A stretch of DNA of 64,000 nucleotides, taken from contig NZ_CP071859.1 of the NCBI RefSeq assembly GCF_023716665.1, forward strand, positions 1,860,001-1,924,000. The letters run 5' to 3'. This document shows, piece by piece, positions 54,910 to 62,740 of the stretch. The translations under genes were made by a program, and so were the position numbers. Each line of letters starts with the position of its first letter. Positions within the stretch are counted from its first letter, which is position 1. A model generated the notes under the pieces. The model was not told the origin of the DNA. It saw only the letters and a list, made by a program, of their open reading frames with translations, and did no database searches. This DNA is from Vibrio sp. SCSIO 43135 (GTDB lineage Bacteria; Pseudomonadota; Gammaproteobacteria; Enterobacterales; Vibrionaceae).

Positions 54910-55410
54910 TTAATTCTCCACACTTGGTGATAGAGGCTCTTCGCCGTTAAGCATCCGTTGAGGGTTGACCATCGACTTCCAGCGCAACCCTTCTGAACTG
55001 CAACCAAGTTCTGACTGATATTCGCCAAACTGACTGTATTCGCACAGTTCGGCAACTACCTTATAAGCTGTTGTTGATAACGTAATATCACCAGCATTAA
55101 CCTTGTCATTAGATGAACTGGTAAAGATCGCTTTGTTGGTTAAACCTAGTCCTAAAAGCTGCTGCTTTATCGAATTTAGTCGACTTTCCTCTAACGAAAT
55201 GTGGTGGGTAATTGTCAAGCCATGTTCATTGATTGAACTGTGGTATCGTTCAACAAAAGCCTCGATTTTTTCTTTTGATTCCACTACCTCAAAGCGCTGT
55301 GAATAAGTCACTGGGTAGACATCTATAACACTGCCATTTCGAGAGTCTTCGACTTGAGAACAACCACTGACTAACAGCACTAAGAAAAGGTATTTGGTTA
55401 TCTTACTCAT
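54910..55410 (-). CDS. rcpB: RcpB/CpaD-like tad lipoprotein
   Basis: I start at MSKITKYLFLVLLVSGCSQ, which overlaps the secretin stop by 8 nt and gives a lipobox (LVSGC, Cys17) in a 166-residue protein. The C-terminal stretch CEYSQFGEYQSELGCSSEGLRWKSMVNPQRML follows the CpaD pattern (GC...N....V.nP..L). CpaD/RcpB lipoproteins assist the outer-membrane secretin channel. Position between rcpA and tadZ is the standard one. Confidence 0.78.
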   Translation of the reverse strand: MSKITKYLFLVLLVSGCSQVEDSRNGSVIDVYPVTYSQRFEVVESKEKIEAFVERYHSSINEHGLTITHHISLEESRLNSIKQQLLGLGLTNKAIFTSSSNDKVNAGDITLSTTAYKVVAELCEYSQFGEYQSELGCSSEGLRWKSMVNPQRMLNGEEPLSPSVEN

Positions 55411-56719
55411 CTTTAAATCCCCCAGTAGAAAGTAACTCTTCAAGCCATTGGTCTTTTGCCTGGAGGTAATCATTTTCAACTCCGAAGAATCGTTCCAGCG
55501 TGGTGGTTTCTTTGATCTTTGGTAACTGAATGTCTGCTGTGGCAACAGGTTTTACTAAATTAACGGTTGCAACAATAATCAGCTCAGTTTTGTTTCGTTC
55601 CGTACTGCTATTTCTAAACAGGCTGCCGATGATTGGAATGTCACCGATCAGCGGGATCTTGCTTAGGCTTTCTCGGTTTTCGGTATTAAGTAACCCACCT
55701 AGAATGAAACTTTCACCATCGGCTAATTCTACTGTTGTTCTCGCTTTGCGGGTTTTAAGTGAAGGCAAGTCATACTCTTCGTTAGAATATTGAACATCTA
55801 ATGAACTCACTTCCGGCATCAAGGCGAGAGAGATTTTGTCGTCTTGCTTTACTTTTGCGAGTAAGTCTAAGCGAACACCAAACTCTTTGTACTCAACGTT
55901 ACTTGAACCATCGACTGTGGTTACCACAGGCAACTCGCCACCAACTAAGAAGCTGGCACTTTCGCCCGACACGACAGATAAATTAGGCTCTGCCAAAACT
56001 TGGCCAATACTTTCATCACCAATCGCGGTAATCACGCTAACAATATTAGATGCACTAATATCCAGTAGCGGATTAACAAACACGCCAGCAATCTGGTCGG
56101 GAGTACTGTAATCCGCACCAATTTGCTCTAAAAATGATTGAGAAACCTCTGCAATCGATAGCTTAACGTTAACCTGTTTTGTTACTAGAACTTCAATGTT
56201 ATTGATGACATTGGCGTAGGAGCGTGATTCCATAAATTGAGCCTTATGATCAATATCCTCGCCCATTAACGTAAACTCTTCTACGCTGAGCTCTTTGGCT
56301 AGCGACTCACCAACCATGGCATAAATGCCATCTTTTTCTTGCTCACTGTAAACAGAACCCGTCAAGACAACCAGTTCACCGATACTGGAGATCTTCACGT
56401 TGGCATCTGGATAAATGGCTTTAACCAACGACTCTAGTGATGCCATATTCTTATTGACTGTGATCTTACTACTACGAATGGTTTGGCCGGCATCGTTAAA
56501 AATCATAAACGATGAAGCGCCAATTTTTTTACCATAAACAACCACCTTCTTATTATCTATGACTTGATAATCGGCCACTTCTGGATCAGAAATAAATACA
56601 GAGCCTATATCCTGGCTGGTAATAAATTGCTCTGATTGCCCTTCAGAGATTACGATATTTTTTGCCACACTTATAAATGGAAATAATGACAATACAATGA
56701 GTAAGATATACTTTTTCAT
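55403..56719 (-). CDS. rcpA: RcpA/CpaC outer-membrane secretin
   Basis: The 438-residue protein has a signal peptide (MKKYILLIVLSLFPFISVA), an N-terminal pilus-secretin domain (NIVISEGQSEQFITSQDIGSVFISDPEVADYQVID), a BON-like part and the secretin channel domain with VLAEPNLSVVSGESASFLVGGELPV, SLKTRKARTTVELADGESFILGGLL and KIPLIGDIPIIGSLFR. These are the class landmarks. It forms the outer-membrane pore for Flp pili. Confidence 0.93.
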   Translation of the reverse strand: MKKYILLIVLSLFPFISVAKNIVISEGQSEQFITSQDIGSVFISDPEVADYQVIDNKKVVVYGKKIGASSFMIFNDAGQTIRSSKITVNKNMASLESLVKAIYPDANVKISSIGELVVLTGSVYSEQEKDGIYAMVGESLAKELSVEEFTLMGEDIDHKAQFMESRSYANVINNIEVLVTKQVNVKLSIAEVSQSFLEQIGADYSTPDQIAGVFVNPLLDISASNIVSVITAIGDESIGQVLAEPNLSVVSGESASFLVGGELPVVTTVDGSSNVEYKEFGVRLDLLAKVKQDDKISLALMPEVSSLDVQYSNEEYDLPSLKTRKARTTVELADGESFILGGLLNTENRESLSKIPLIGDIPIIGSLFRNSSTERNKTELIIVATVNLVKPVATADIQLPKIKETTTLERFFGVENDYLQAKDQWLEELLSTGGFKDE

Positions 56720-56723
56720 ACGG

Positions 56724-57530
56724 CTAGTTCACCTCTGTTCTAGCGGCTCTGTATTCCTTTATCGCCTTAAAGTTTTTAACAACATCCCCTGAATCTGCAT
56801 AGATGACCTCGTCACCATACGGGGAAGATGCTTGAATAAATAAGTGAGATATGACTTCTGCTAGGGCAATTTCTGTCGCTTGTTGCTTTGTTAATTCAAG
56901 AACTACAACGGATTTTGATTCAGAACTTTTACTTCTGTTTTCTACTTCGTTAGTACCTTTTTCTACTTTTAATACTTTTATGTTTCTTAAAACATCGGAA
57001 ATCGAGGCTGTTTTTAGCGCATTACTGCTATGATTACCGCCCGCAAGAGGGCCTGGACCACTTTCTGTTGACATAGCTAACACGTCGACGAAGCTTCCCA
57101 CCGAGATTACTCCGCCTTGTACTGCGCTATTTGCCACCTCCAGTGGGTAAGGAATAGAACCCGTTTTAACCGCAATACGAACATAGTCTTCATCATCGGG
57201 GTTACTGATATCGGTTTGCCTCACCAAAACACCTGATTTCAGTGTTTTTCTAGAGACAGAGCCTGGCGCGAGTTTTATTTTTTCACTTTCACTAAAACCT
57301 TTTTCATTAGCCTCAGTTTGCTTAAGGGTGACGATTTTAAAGTCACTATATTCCAAGGCTTCTCCTTGAGAAACCGGCTCTAGTAACTCATAAAATGTGA
57401 AGACTTCTTCACGCTCAGCAACCACAGTACTGTCAGCTTGCTGGGTATTTGTTGATATATTTTGTGACACACCGTATAAACCAATCCCTATCACCATTAC
57501 GGAAATCACTATTGAAATTCTTGATTTCAT
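56724..57530 (-). CDS. rcpC: RcpC/CpaB pilus assembly protein
   Basis: I start at MKSRISIVISVMVIGIGLYGV, where ATGA overlaps the tadV stop, giving 268 residues. One N-terminal membrane anchor is followed by a SAF domain (VSQGEALEYSDFKIVTL...LAPGSVSRKTLKSGVLVRQTDI) and a CpaB-type C-terminal domain with VLRNIKVLKVEKGTN and VVLELTKQQATEIALAEVI. CpaB/RcpC proteins stabilise the tad secretin and may bind peptidoglycan. Confidence 0.88.
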   Translation of the reverse strand: MKSRISIVISVMVIGIGLYGVSQNISTNTQQADSTVVAEREEVFTFYELLEPVSQGEALEYSDFKIVTLKQTEANEKGFSESEKIKLAPGSVSRKTLKSGVLVRQTDISNPDDEDYVRIAVKTGSIPYPLEVANSAVQGGVISVGSFVDVLAMSTESGPGPLAGGNHSSNALKTASISDVLRNIKVLKVEKGTNEVENRSKSSESKSVVVLELTKQQATEIALAEVISHLFIQASSPYGDEVIYADSGDVVKNFKAIKEYRAARTEVN

Positions 57531-57982
57531 TTTCCACTCAAAATAGTTAATACGACACCAAAATTCGCGCCTATTGATATGGCGATCCCATAAGGCACAC
57601 CATAATTTGTTGAAAAACAACGATTATTGCTATCAAATTTATCAAAAATATATTGAGACAAAATTAACACTAATCCCAAAAAAGTTATGATCGATAATAC
57701 AACAGGAATAAGATCCGGTTTAATAGCCAATGAAAAAGCACTAAGTAATTTTGCATCACCCGCCCCCCAAAAACCGAATGTAAAAAGTAATATTCCCATT
57801 AGTAAAACAATTATCGAATGTAGATAATTTGAATAGCTCTCACTATAAATCATCATTATAAGACAAAGAACAAATACTATTACTGATTGCCTATTTGATA
57901 TTTTTCTATGTACTACATCCGTATAGCACACCCATAGCGATATGGTGGACAATACTGTCCACCAAAAAATCTCTATATACAA
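57527..57982 (-). CDS. tadV: TadV/CpaA prepilin peptidase
   Basis: The 151-residue protein has about five membrane helices and the two aspartates of the A24 aspartic peptidase family: Asp22 in CYTDVVHRKISN and Asp76 in GAGDAKLL (the GxGD motif). It cleaves the Flp leader and the TadE/F pseudopilins. The frame starts at a TTG 5 nt after flp, with only GGTGGT as possible ribosome site, so translation may depend on coupling to flp. Confidence 0.88.
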   Translation of the reverse strand: MYIEIFWWTVLSTISLWVCYTDVVHRKISNRQSVIVFVLCLIMMIYSESYSNYLHSIIVLLMGILLFTFGFWGAGDAKLLSAFSLAIKPDLIPVVLSIITFLGLVLILSQYIFDKFDSNNRCFSTNYGVPYGIAISIGANFGVVLTILSGK

Positions 57983-57987
57983 GATTA

Positions 57988-58209
57988 TTAAGCACCACCG
58001 GAGTTGCCTGCACCATTAATGCTATCCACAATTTTGCTCAGTGCGCCTTCAAGAGCACCTTCCAAGCCATTTGGTCCGTAGAAAACCGTCGAAACAATCG
58101 CCGTGATTGCCACACCGATAATTGCATATTCGATAGCGGTTACACCACTCTCATCATTTACGAATGAAACATATGCATTAAGTGCTTTTTCTTTAATTTT
58201 TGAGAACAT
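57988..58209 (-). CDS. flp: Flp-type pilin
   Basis: The 73-residue prepilin has the Flp processing site in NDESGVTAIEYAIIGVAITAIV: cleavage after Gly, then the glutamate-tyrosine pair typical of Flp. The mature subunit of about 50 residues ends in a Gly/Asn/Ser-rich tail. It is the major pilin and first gene of the tad operon (flp, tadV, rcpC, rcpA, rcpB, tadZ, tadA, tadB, tadC, tadD, tadE, tadF, ompA-like, tadG). Only one flp copy is present. Confidence 0.92.
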   Translation of the reverse strand: MFSKIKEKALNAYVSFVNDESGVTAIEYAIIGVAITAIVSTVFYGPNGLEGALEGALSKIVDSINGAGNSGGA

Positions 58210-58640
58210 TATAATTTACCGTCTTTGTTAAAGTTTAATTTCGTGAACTTCGTTCAACAAGGACATTATCTATAATTTCCATCTAACAAAGTCAGAGAAA
58301 ATCAAATAATGAAAATATAATAAAAACAAGCAGAAACCAGAACAAAGTCATTAATATCAACAACTTAACAGAAATACACAAACAAAGCACACAATTAAAT
58401 TCAAGAAAAACCAAATTCATACCAAATAAAACCCAATAATTACCACTGCCGAATCATTATCGACAATAAAATCACAAAATCATTATAAAAAGTCAGCCAA
58501 AAAACCATTAAAGAGAAGCTATAACAAGGTAAAAATACGATCAAATATATGAGTAACAATAAAATCACACATTAATCAGACCTTAATTATGGGTCTTAAG
58601 GTAGGTTTATATCTCAGGTTAGTTATGGAAAGGAGAATCC
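58210..58640. other. AT-rich divergent region before the tad operon
   Basis: This stretch of about 430 nt is very rich in A and T and carries the tad promoter on the minus strand. ACAATAAAATCACA occurs twice in the same orientation (58463-58476 and 58556-58569). TTATCGACA at 58457-58465 is one base from a DnaA box. I see no convincing gene on either strand. Confidence 0.4.
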
Positions 58641-58760
58641 ATGAAGAATATAGTTGCTATCACCATTCCTTGGCTTCAAGTGATGTCAGTTGGAAGTGGT
58701 ATCGAATTCGGGGCAGTATTAGCAGTTCAAGTTGGTTTAATTTGGATAATTATAAAATAA
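58641..58760 (+). CDS. Tiny hydrophobic protein (39 residues)
   Basis: An ATG preceded by GGAAAGGAG at good distance opens a 39-codon frame, MKNIVAITIPWLQVM...GLIWIIIK, ending just before a strong terminator. The peptide has a hydrophobic stretch over most of its length and a C-terminal lysine, so it could be a small single-span membrane protein. I know no homologue. A second overlapping frame (58589-58774) lacks a ribosome site. The good ribosome site and the terminator directly after the stop argue that this one is expressed. Confidence 0.5.
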   Translation: MKNIVAITIPWLQVMSVGSGIEFGAVLAVQVGLIWIIIK

Positions 58761-58761
58761 A

Positions 58762-58787
58762 AATGGCCGACTAATAAGTCGGCCATT
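58762..58787. terminator. Bidirectional terminator
   Basis: An 11-bp perfect stem (AATGGCCGACT with AGTCGGCCATT) with an AATA loop is flanked by A and T tracts. It closes both the tiny ORF and the convergent second rep gene. Confidence 0.88.
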
Positions 58788-58788
58788 T

Positions 58789-59622
58789 TTATGCAGCTAA
58801 TTGAGTTAAGGTTTCTTTATTATTGTTGTTTCTTTGACTATCAAATAGAAATTTAATATATACATTTCCACTTAAATCCCTATAAACCTCATATCCAAGC
58901 GTACCCACTTCACTTCTTTCAAAGTTAAAAGCCTTCATTAGTTTCGCATTTTTTGATATGGACTTTATTGAACTTTCTATGATTCTTCGAATAAATGTTC
59001 TAGGGACCTGATATGTTGGTTTTTCTATCTTGCCATCTTCTCCAAACACTCCGTACATAAATTGAAGCTTTTCTATTGGGAACAATTTGTCCTTTGAGCT
59101 CTCGGACAAATAACATAGCAACTCATAAGTTCTCTTAGTGTGCATATCAGTAAGAGATAAGTATTCTTTGTTATCAATCTTACAGGTCGATTCATATTTA
59201 AAGTCAACTTCTAGCATACATGCGAACATAGCACTGAAAGATGCGATGAGTTGGTTGTCTACATATTCAACATGATCGAAAAACTTATGAAATACATACT
59301 GGCCTTTTGTTTCTTCAATGCCGAAGGTGGCCTCTTTCAACCTATTAACTGGCTCGGCAATAATATTACTTATATGACGACGCCCTCTATCAGCAAGAAA
59401 ATGCTCTAACTCAAAGCTTTCTACGACTAGTTGAGAAGTAAATTCAGATGTAGATAGTTGGCCGTTACTAAATAGATAATGAACTTTGGTAAGCAAAATC
59501 GCTACAACATCAGCCATTCTTGGGCTCATCGAAAAACTGGCTTCAATTAAGAGTTTAGAGCGTACATGCTGTTGAATTGCAATTGCATCTTCAGGACTAA
59601 GTAACATTCTGCTATGAATCAT
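58789..59622 (-). CDS. Rep_3-like replication initiator family protein (paralogue 2)
   Basis: The 277-residue protein has the two-winged-helix layout of Rep_3/RepB initiators. The second half reads MHTKRTYELLCYLSESSKDKLFPIEKLQFMYGVFGEDGK, TFIRRIIESSIKSISKNAKLMKAFNFERSEVGTLGYEVY and IKFLFD, aligning closely with paralogue 1 but without its C-terminal extension. GAGAGG lies 11 nt before the ATG. Motif copy 4 is 61 nt upstream, the same distance as in paralogue 1. No iteron array, partition or transfer genes are seen nearby. A plasmid origin, a relic, or a domesticated DNA-binding regulator are all possible; the shared control site favours the last. Confidence 0.7.
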   Translation of the reverse strand: MIHSRMLLSPEDAIAIQQHVRSKLLIEASFSMSPRMADVVAILLTKVHYLFSNGQLSTSEFTSQLVVESFELEHFLADRGRRHISNIIAEPVNRLKEATFGIEETKGQYVFHKFFDHVEYVDNQLIASFSAMFACMLEVDFKYESTCKIDNKEYLSLTDMHTKRTYELLCYLSESSKDKLFPIEKLQFMYGVFGEDGKIEKPTYQVPRTFIRRIIESSIKSISKNAKLMKAFNFERSEVGTLGYEVYRDLSGNVYIKFLFDSQRNNNNKETLTQLAA

Positions 59623-59678
59623 ATTTCATCGGCCTCTCAATTAAAATCGACGTAATTATGGAGGTCATACCAGAAAAA

Positions 59679-59696
59679 GTAATTAGTGGTTTTCCG
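59679..59696 (-). promoter_or_regulatory. Regulatory motif copy 4 (CGGNWAACCACTANNTAY)
   Basis: The minus strand reads CGGAAAACCACTAATTAC. The core ends 61 nt before the ATG of the second Rep_3-like gene and points toward it. An extended -10-like TGGTATGAC follows shortly after. Confidence 0.7.
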
Positions 59697-59988
59697 AAAA
59701 ATTACATTTTCATCACTCTCGCAACGCTTCGATCTCGAGTGATGCTTCTGATGAAATTGAAGCTCAAACTGAATCAAGCAGCAGCTACTGCTTTAGCCTC
59801 CCCCGAGTAATTACGCTACAAACTTGTATATAACGCACCTTGGAAGATGCCCAGATACAACACAGGTTCTTTAGTCATAAATAAAGAACATACTGATCAA
59901 AAACGGTGCGGCGTTAGCTTGGTTTGCTGATGTTAAACGCAAACCGAAGAGAACGATTGAAGTAGTACTTACAAAAGGCAGGTATAAA
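59697..59988. other. Intergenic stretch, possible decayed coding remnant
   Basis: No intact gene is visible. Around 59895-60010 the plus strand has a short open frame with protein-like composition (ALAWFADVKRKPKRTIEVV) that runs into the terminator of the chitinase gene without a start codon. It could be a gene remnant, but I cannot assign it. Confidence 0.25.
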
Positions 59989-60015
59989 AAAGGCTCCCAA
60001 CCATTGGGAGCCTTT
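59989..60015 (-). terminator. Terminator of the GH19-type chitinase gene
   Basis: A 12-bp perfect stem (AAAGGCTCCCAA with TTGGGAGCCTTT) has a 3-nt loop and is followed by TTTTTA on the minus strand, about 40 nt after the chitinase stop. Confidence 0.88.
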
Positions 60016-60055
60016 CGCACGTCAAATTACTGTATACGTATTACTTCACTAATCT

Positions 60056-62740
60056 TTACTGTGGGTTCAAACCTAGAGTTTGTAGAACCAGTTTGAAGTT
60101 GTCTTGGCGTTCTTTAACTGCGTGAACTTCACCACTGATCGGACAATGGCTATCTGGACAACCGCGGTTAACGATGCCTGAGATTGCGTCGATGAACTCT
60201 GTGCCTTGGAGGCCGCCATCAACATACTTCTTCAGCTCAGTATGGTAGTTCCAGCTTGCGTAAGGACCACCTTCATCATTGTATGTCTGGACCGAAGACA
60301 CCCAGTAGAATAAGCCTGCAATCCACTTAATCTCTCGGTTCTCTTCTGAACTACAAATCAAGCCAGGGTTAGAACAGAAGTCGAGATCAGCATACAGTGG
60401 GTTTGCTGGAGGCGCTTCTACAACAGTGCCATTAACCGTTGTACCAATTGTATCTGGGTCAACATGTGAACGGCCCATGAAGTGGTTAAGTGTACCGAAG
60501 TTTTGGCGACCTGTGGTTTGGATAACACCACGACCCCACCAGCCACAGCCTTCTACTGTGCCGTTAGTATCGCTGCCATCCCAGATAAACTTACCTGCTT
60601 TCTGACCTTCATAGACTTTACACTCGCCACGTTCCCAAACTTGCTTAGACGTATCTACGCTTGTTGGTACTTCCATACAGTGGCCATCGTTAGTCCAGCG
60701 GCCTACATTGCCATTAACCAGTAAGCCTTGCTCTGCAAGAACCGTATCTGGTGCAGCAAAAATAGGAGCTGGAGCGCCATACCACTTAGCATTGGTTAAT
60801 GCTGTCACTTCCATCTTAGGATCGCGAGGACAAGAGTACGGGTGGTCGATACCTGTATTTGGATCCATACCGTAGTCGGCGTACTTCTGTCCTAACTGGC
60901 CACAGCTCGCAGTCATTGGGTAGTTAACCGGCGCGCCGTAACGAACTTCAGACCAGTTATTCTCGTCACACGCATTGTAGCGAATCGTTTCTTGCATACT
61001 TTGCGACAAGAAAGCAGCGATAGCGACTTTTGCATAAATGGCGTTGGTTGCATCATCAACTGAATCATCAAGTAACCAGAACGTATTCCCTGCTACGCCA
61101 ACGTTGTGCATTGAGTTTAGACCCGCTAGGAAATCGGCCCATTTGTACACGGTTGATGGCGCCCATTGCGCTTGAGCAACTTCATATAGGAACGCCTGAT
61201 TGTTCATCGCATTTTCTGCGCTTGCTAGCTCAGCATTCAATGAAGCAATTCGAGTCAGAGGCCCGTTCTGTACACTTTCACCTACGTAGTAAAGAGGTAC
61301 TGTTTCCGTTTCGTAACGAGCGATCTTGGCATTAAGATCAGCACTGTCAGTGTCGAACAAAATCGCGAAGATATTGCTGTGCGCCGCTTTGCGAATATGA
61401 CGGTCGCCAGATGTATTACCCAAGAAGTAGCTCGCAGCTTGCGAAGTTGGGATTGAAGACAGTAACGCCGGAGTTTTGATGTAATCCGACACTTGTTTTA
61501 CATACTCTAATGCGTTGTGCCATTGCTCACTAGTTAGTGCAGTCGTTGCGGCGGATTTAGTAAAGGAAACAAAGTCTGCTTTGTTCGTAGAATCCGCTTT
61601 ATACAGCTCAAACGAAGACAACAGATCCGAAGATGCACCAGAGGCTGCGTTCCATACCGCTCGTTTACCTGAATGAGTATCGTAGGCGAAATCACCAATA
61701 CTTAGTGTCCAACCAAATGTTGCCTGTGGAGCAATAGCCGAGATAACTAAGTTATGCGCTTGTGCCCAACCTTTAACATCATCGGTAAGGCTACTGATCG
61801 CGTTCACATCGATCTTACTATGTGTACCAGTCGCATCTACTGCTGCGGTCAACGCTTGCTGAACGGCAACCGTGCCGATAGCTGCGCCTTTATCGGCCGT
61901 GGCTACGTCGAGTACGTCGCTGCTAATAATGATTGAGGAAGTACCTGCAGCGTCAGCTGCTTGAATCAACGCCACAAACGCATCAGTCAGTTTTGTGATA
62001 TCAGAAAGGTCTTGGCTATTTGCTGCATTCACCGTGGTAGTCGATGGTGCGTCTAAACTTGTAGGGCCCGCGACCACAAAGTTACTTGGCCAACCGCTGA
62101 CTTCTAGTCGGACTGGATCCATTGGGTTTGGCAATGTCAGTGCAGTACCGCCACCTGAAGGGGTGCTGTTACAGTCTAGGTGGTGGCCCCAACTACTATC
62201 GCTACCTGGGACTGAAGATGTCCACCAATTCGCTTTATAAGCCACATCGTCGTTGACCATGATGTCGCCGCCCGTTGCATGGTCACCTTGAGTCCAGTTT
62301 GGATAGACATTGAACTCAGCACATACACCCACTCCCGGCGTAGGATCTGGGCCTGGTGTTGGGTCTGGGTCCGGCGTTGGATCTGGGTCCGGCGTTGGAT
62401 CTGGGTCCGGCGTTGGGTCTGGGTCCGGTGTTGGGTCTGGGTCCGGCGTTGGATCTGGGTCCGGCGTTGGGTCTGGGTCCGGTGTTGGGTCTGGGTCTGG
62501 TGTTGGATCTGGCGTAGTACCACTCACTAACTTCCAAGGTGAGTCCCATTCGTTCGCGTAGTTATCTGTAGGGCTTTGGCCTGCGTTAACCCACCACTTG
62601 GCTTCATACGTATTACCATCGATAGTGACCTGTTCGCCACCGGAGTAGGTTTTGGTTGAATCATAAGGTTCAGCAGCAAACAAATGGCCACTTAACACTA
62701 TGCATGCTAAAGACACTGCTATCTTGTTCATCCTAAACAT
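60056..62740 (-). CDS. Large secreted GH19-type chitinase with two chitin-binding modules
   Basis: The 894-residue protein has a signal peptide (1-22), a CBM5/12 module (about 24-74, YSGGEQVTIDGNTYEAKWWVNAG), a TPDPDP-repeat linker (77-135) and a second CBM5/12-like module (about 140-190). A region of about 350 residues that I cannot name follows (205-555). The C-terminal part (about 560-890) has the GH19 pattern: Glu584 in FLSQSMQETIRYNACDENNW as likely catalytic acid and CGWWGRGVIQTTGRQNFGTLN (about 732-752), close to the WGRGPIQL motif of plant-type chitinases. It should hydrolyse chitin with inversion. It adds to the GH18 and GbpA enzymes. The GH19 call is by motif, not alignment. Confidence 0.75.
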   Translation of the reverse strand: MFRMNKIAVSLACIVLSGHLFAAEPYDSTKTYSGGEQVTIDGNTYEAKWWVNAGQSPTDNYANEWDSPWKLVSGTTPDPTPDPDPTPDPDPTPDPDPTPDPDPTPDPDPTPDPDPTPDPDPTPDPDPTPGPDPTPGVGVCAEFNVYPNWTQGDHATGGDIMVNDDVAYKANWWTSSVPGSDSSWGHHLDCNSTPSGGGTALTLPNPMDPVRLEVSGWPSNFVVAGPTSLDAPSTTTVNAANSQDLSDITKLTDAFVALIQAADAAGTSSIIISSDVLDVATADKGAAIGTVAVQQALTAAVDATGTHSKIDVNAISSLTDDVKGWAQAHNLVISAIAPQATFGWTLSIGDFAYDTHSGKRAVWNAASGASSDLLSSFELYKADSTNKADFVSFTKSAATTALTSEQWHNALEYVKQVSDYIKTPALLSSIPTSQAASYFLGNTSGDRHIRKAAHSNIFAILFDTDSADLNAKIARYETETVPLYYVGESVQNGPLTRIASLNAELASAENAMNNQAFLYEVAQAQWAPSTVYKWADFLAGLNSMHNVGVAGNTFWLLDDSVDDATNAIYAKVAIAAFLSQSMQETIRYNACDENNWSEVRYGAPVNYPMTASCGQLGQKYADYGMDPNTGIDHPYSCPRDPKMEVTALTNAKWYGAPAPIFAAPDTVLAEQGLLVNGNVGRWTNDGHCMEVPTSVDTSKQVWERGECKVYEGQKAGKFIWDGSDTNGTVEGCGWWGRGVIQTTGRQNFGTLNHFMGRSHVDPDTIGTTVNGTVVEAPPANPLYADLDFCSNPGLICSSEENREIKWIAGLFYWVSSVQTYNDEGGPYASWNYHTELKKYVDGGLQGTEFIDAISGIVNRGCPDSHCPISGEVHAVKERQDNFKLVLQTLGLNPQ
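62355..62512 (-). repeat. 18-bp tandem repeat in the chitinase linker
   Basis: Eight full and one partial copies of an 18-bp unit (plus strand GGYGTTGGRTCTGGGTCC) encode TPDPDP on the minus strand. Units 3-5 and 6-8 carry the same order of variants, so a 54-bp block appears to have duplicated. Confidence 0.9.

Noticed and set aside
58589..58774. 61-codon open frame overlapping the tiny hydrophobic ORF
   Set aside because: It has no ribosome site and runs through the terminator hairpin; the 39-codon frame inside is better supported.
62355..62512. Regular repeats that could suggest a CRISPR array
   Set aside because: The units are contiguous without unique spacers and encode a Pro/Asp linker; no cas genes are present.
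62176..62561. Several open frames on both strands over the chitinase linker
   Set aside because: They are by-products of the 18-bp repeat, which keeps all frames open; the chitinase frame has the signal peptide and domains.
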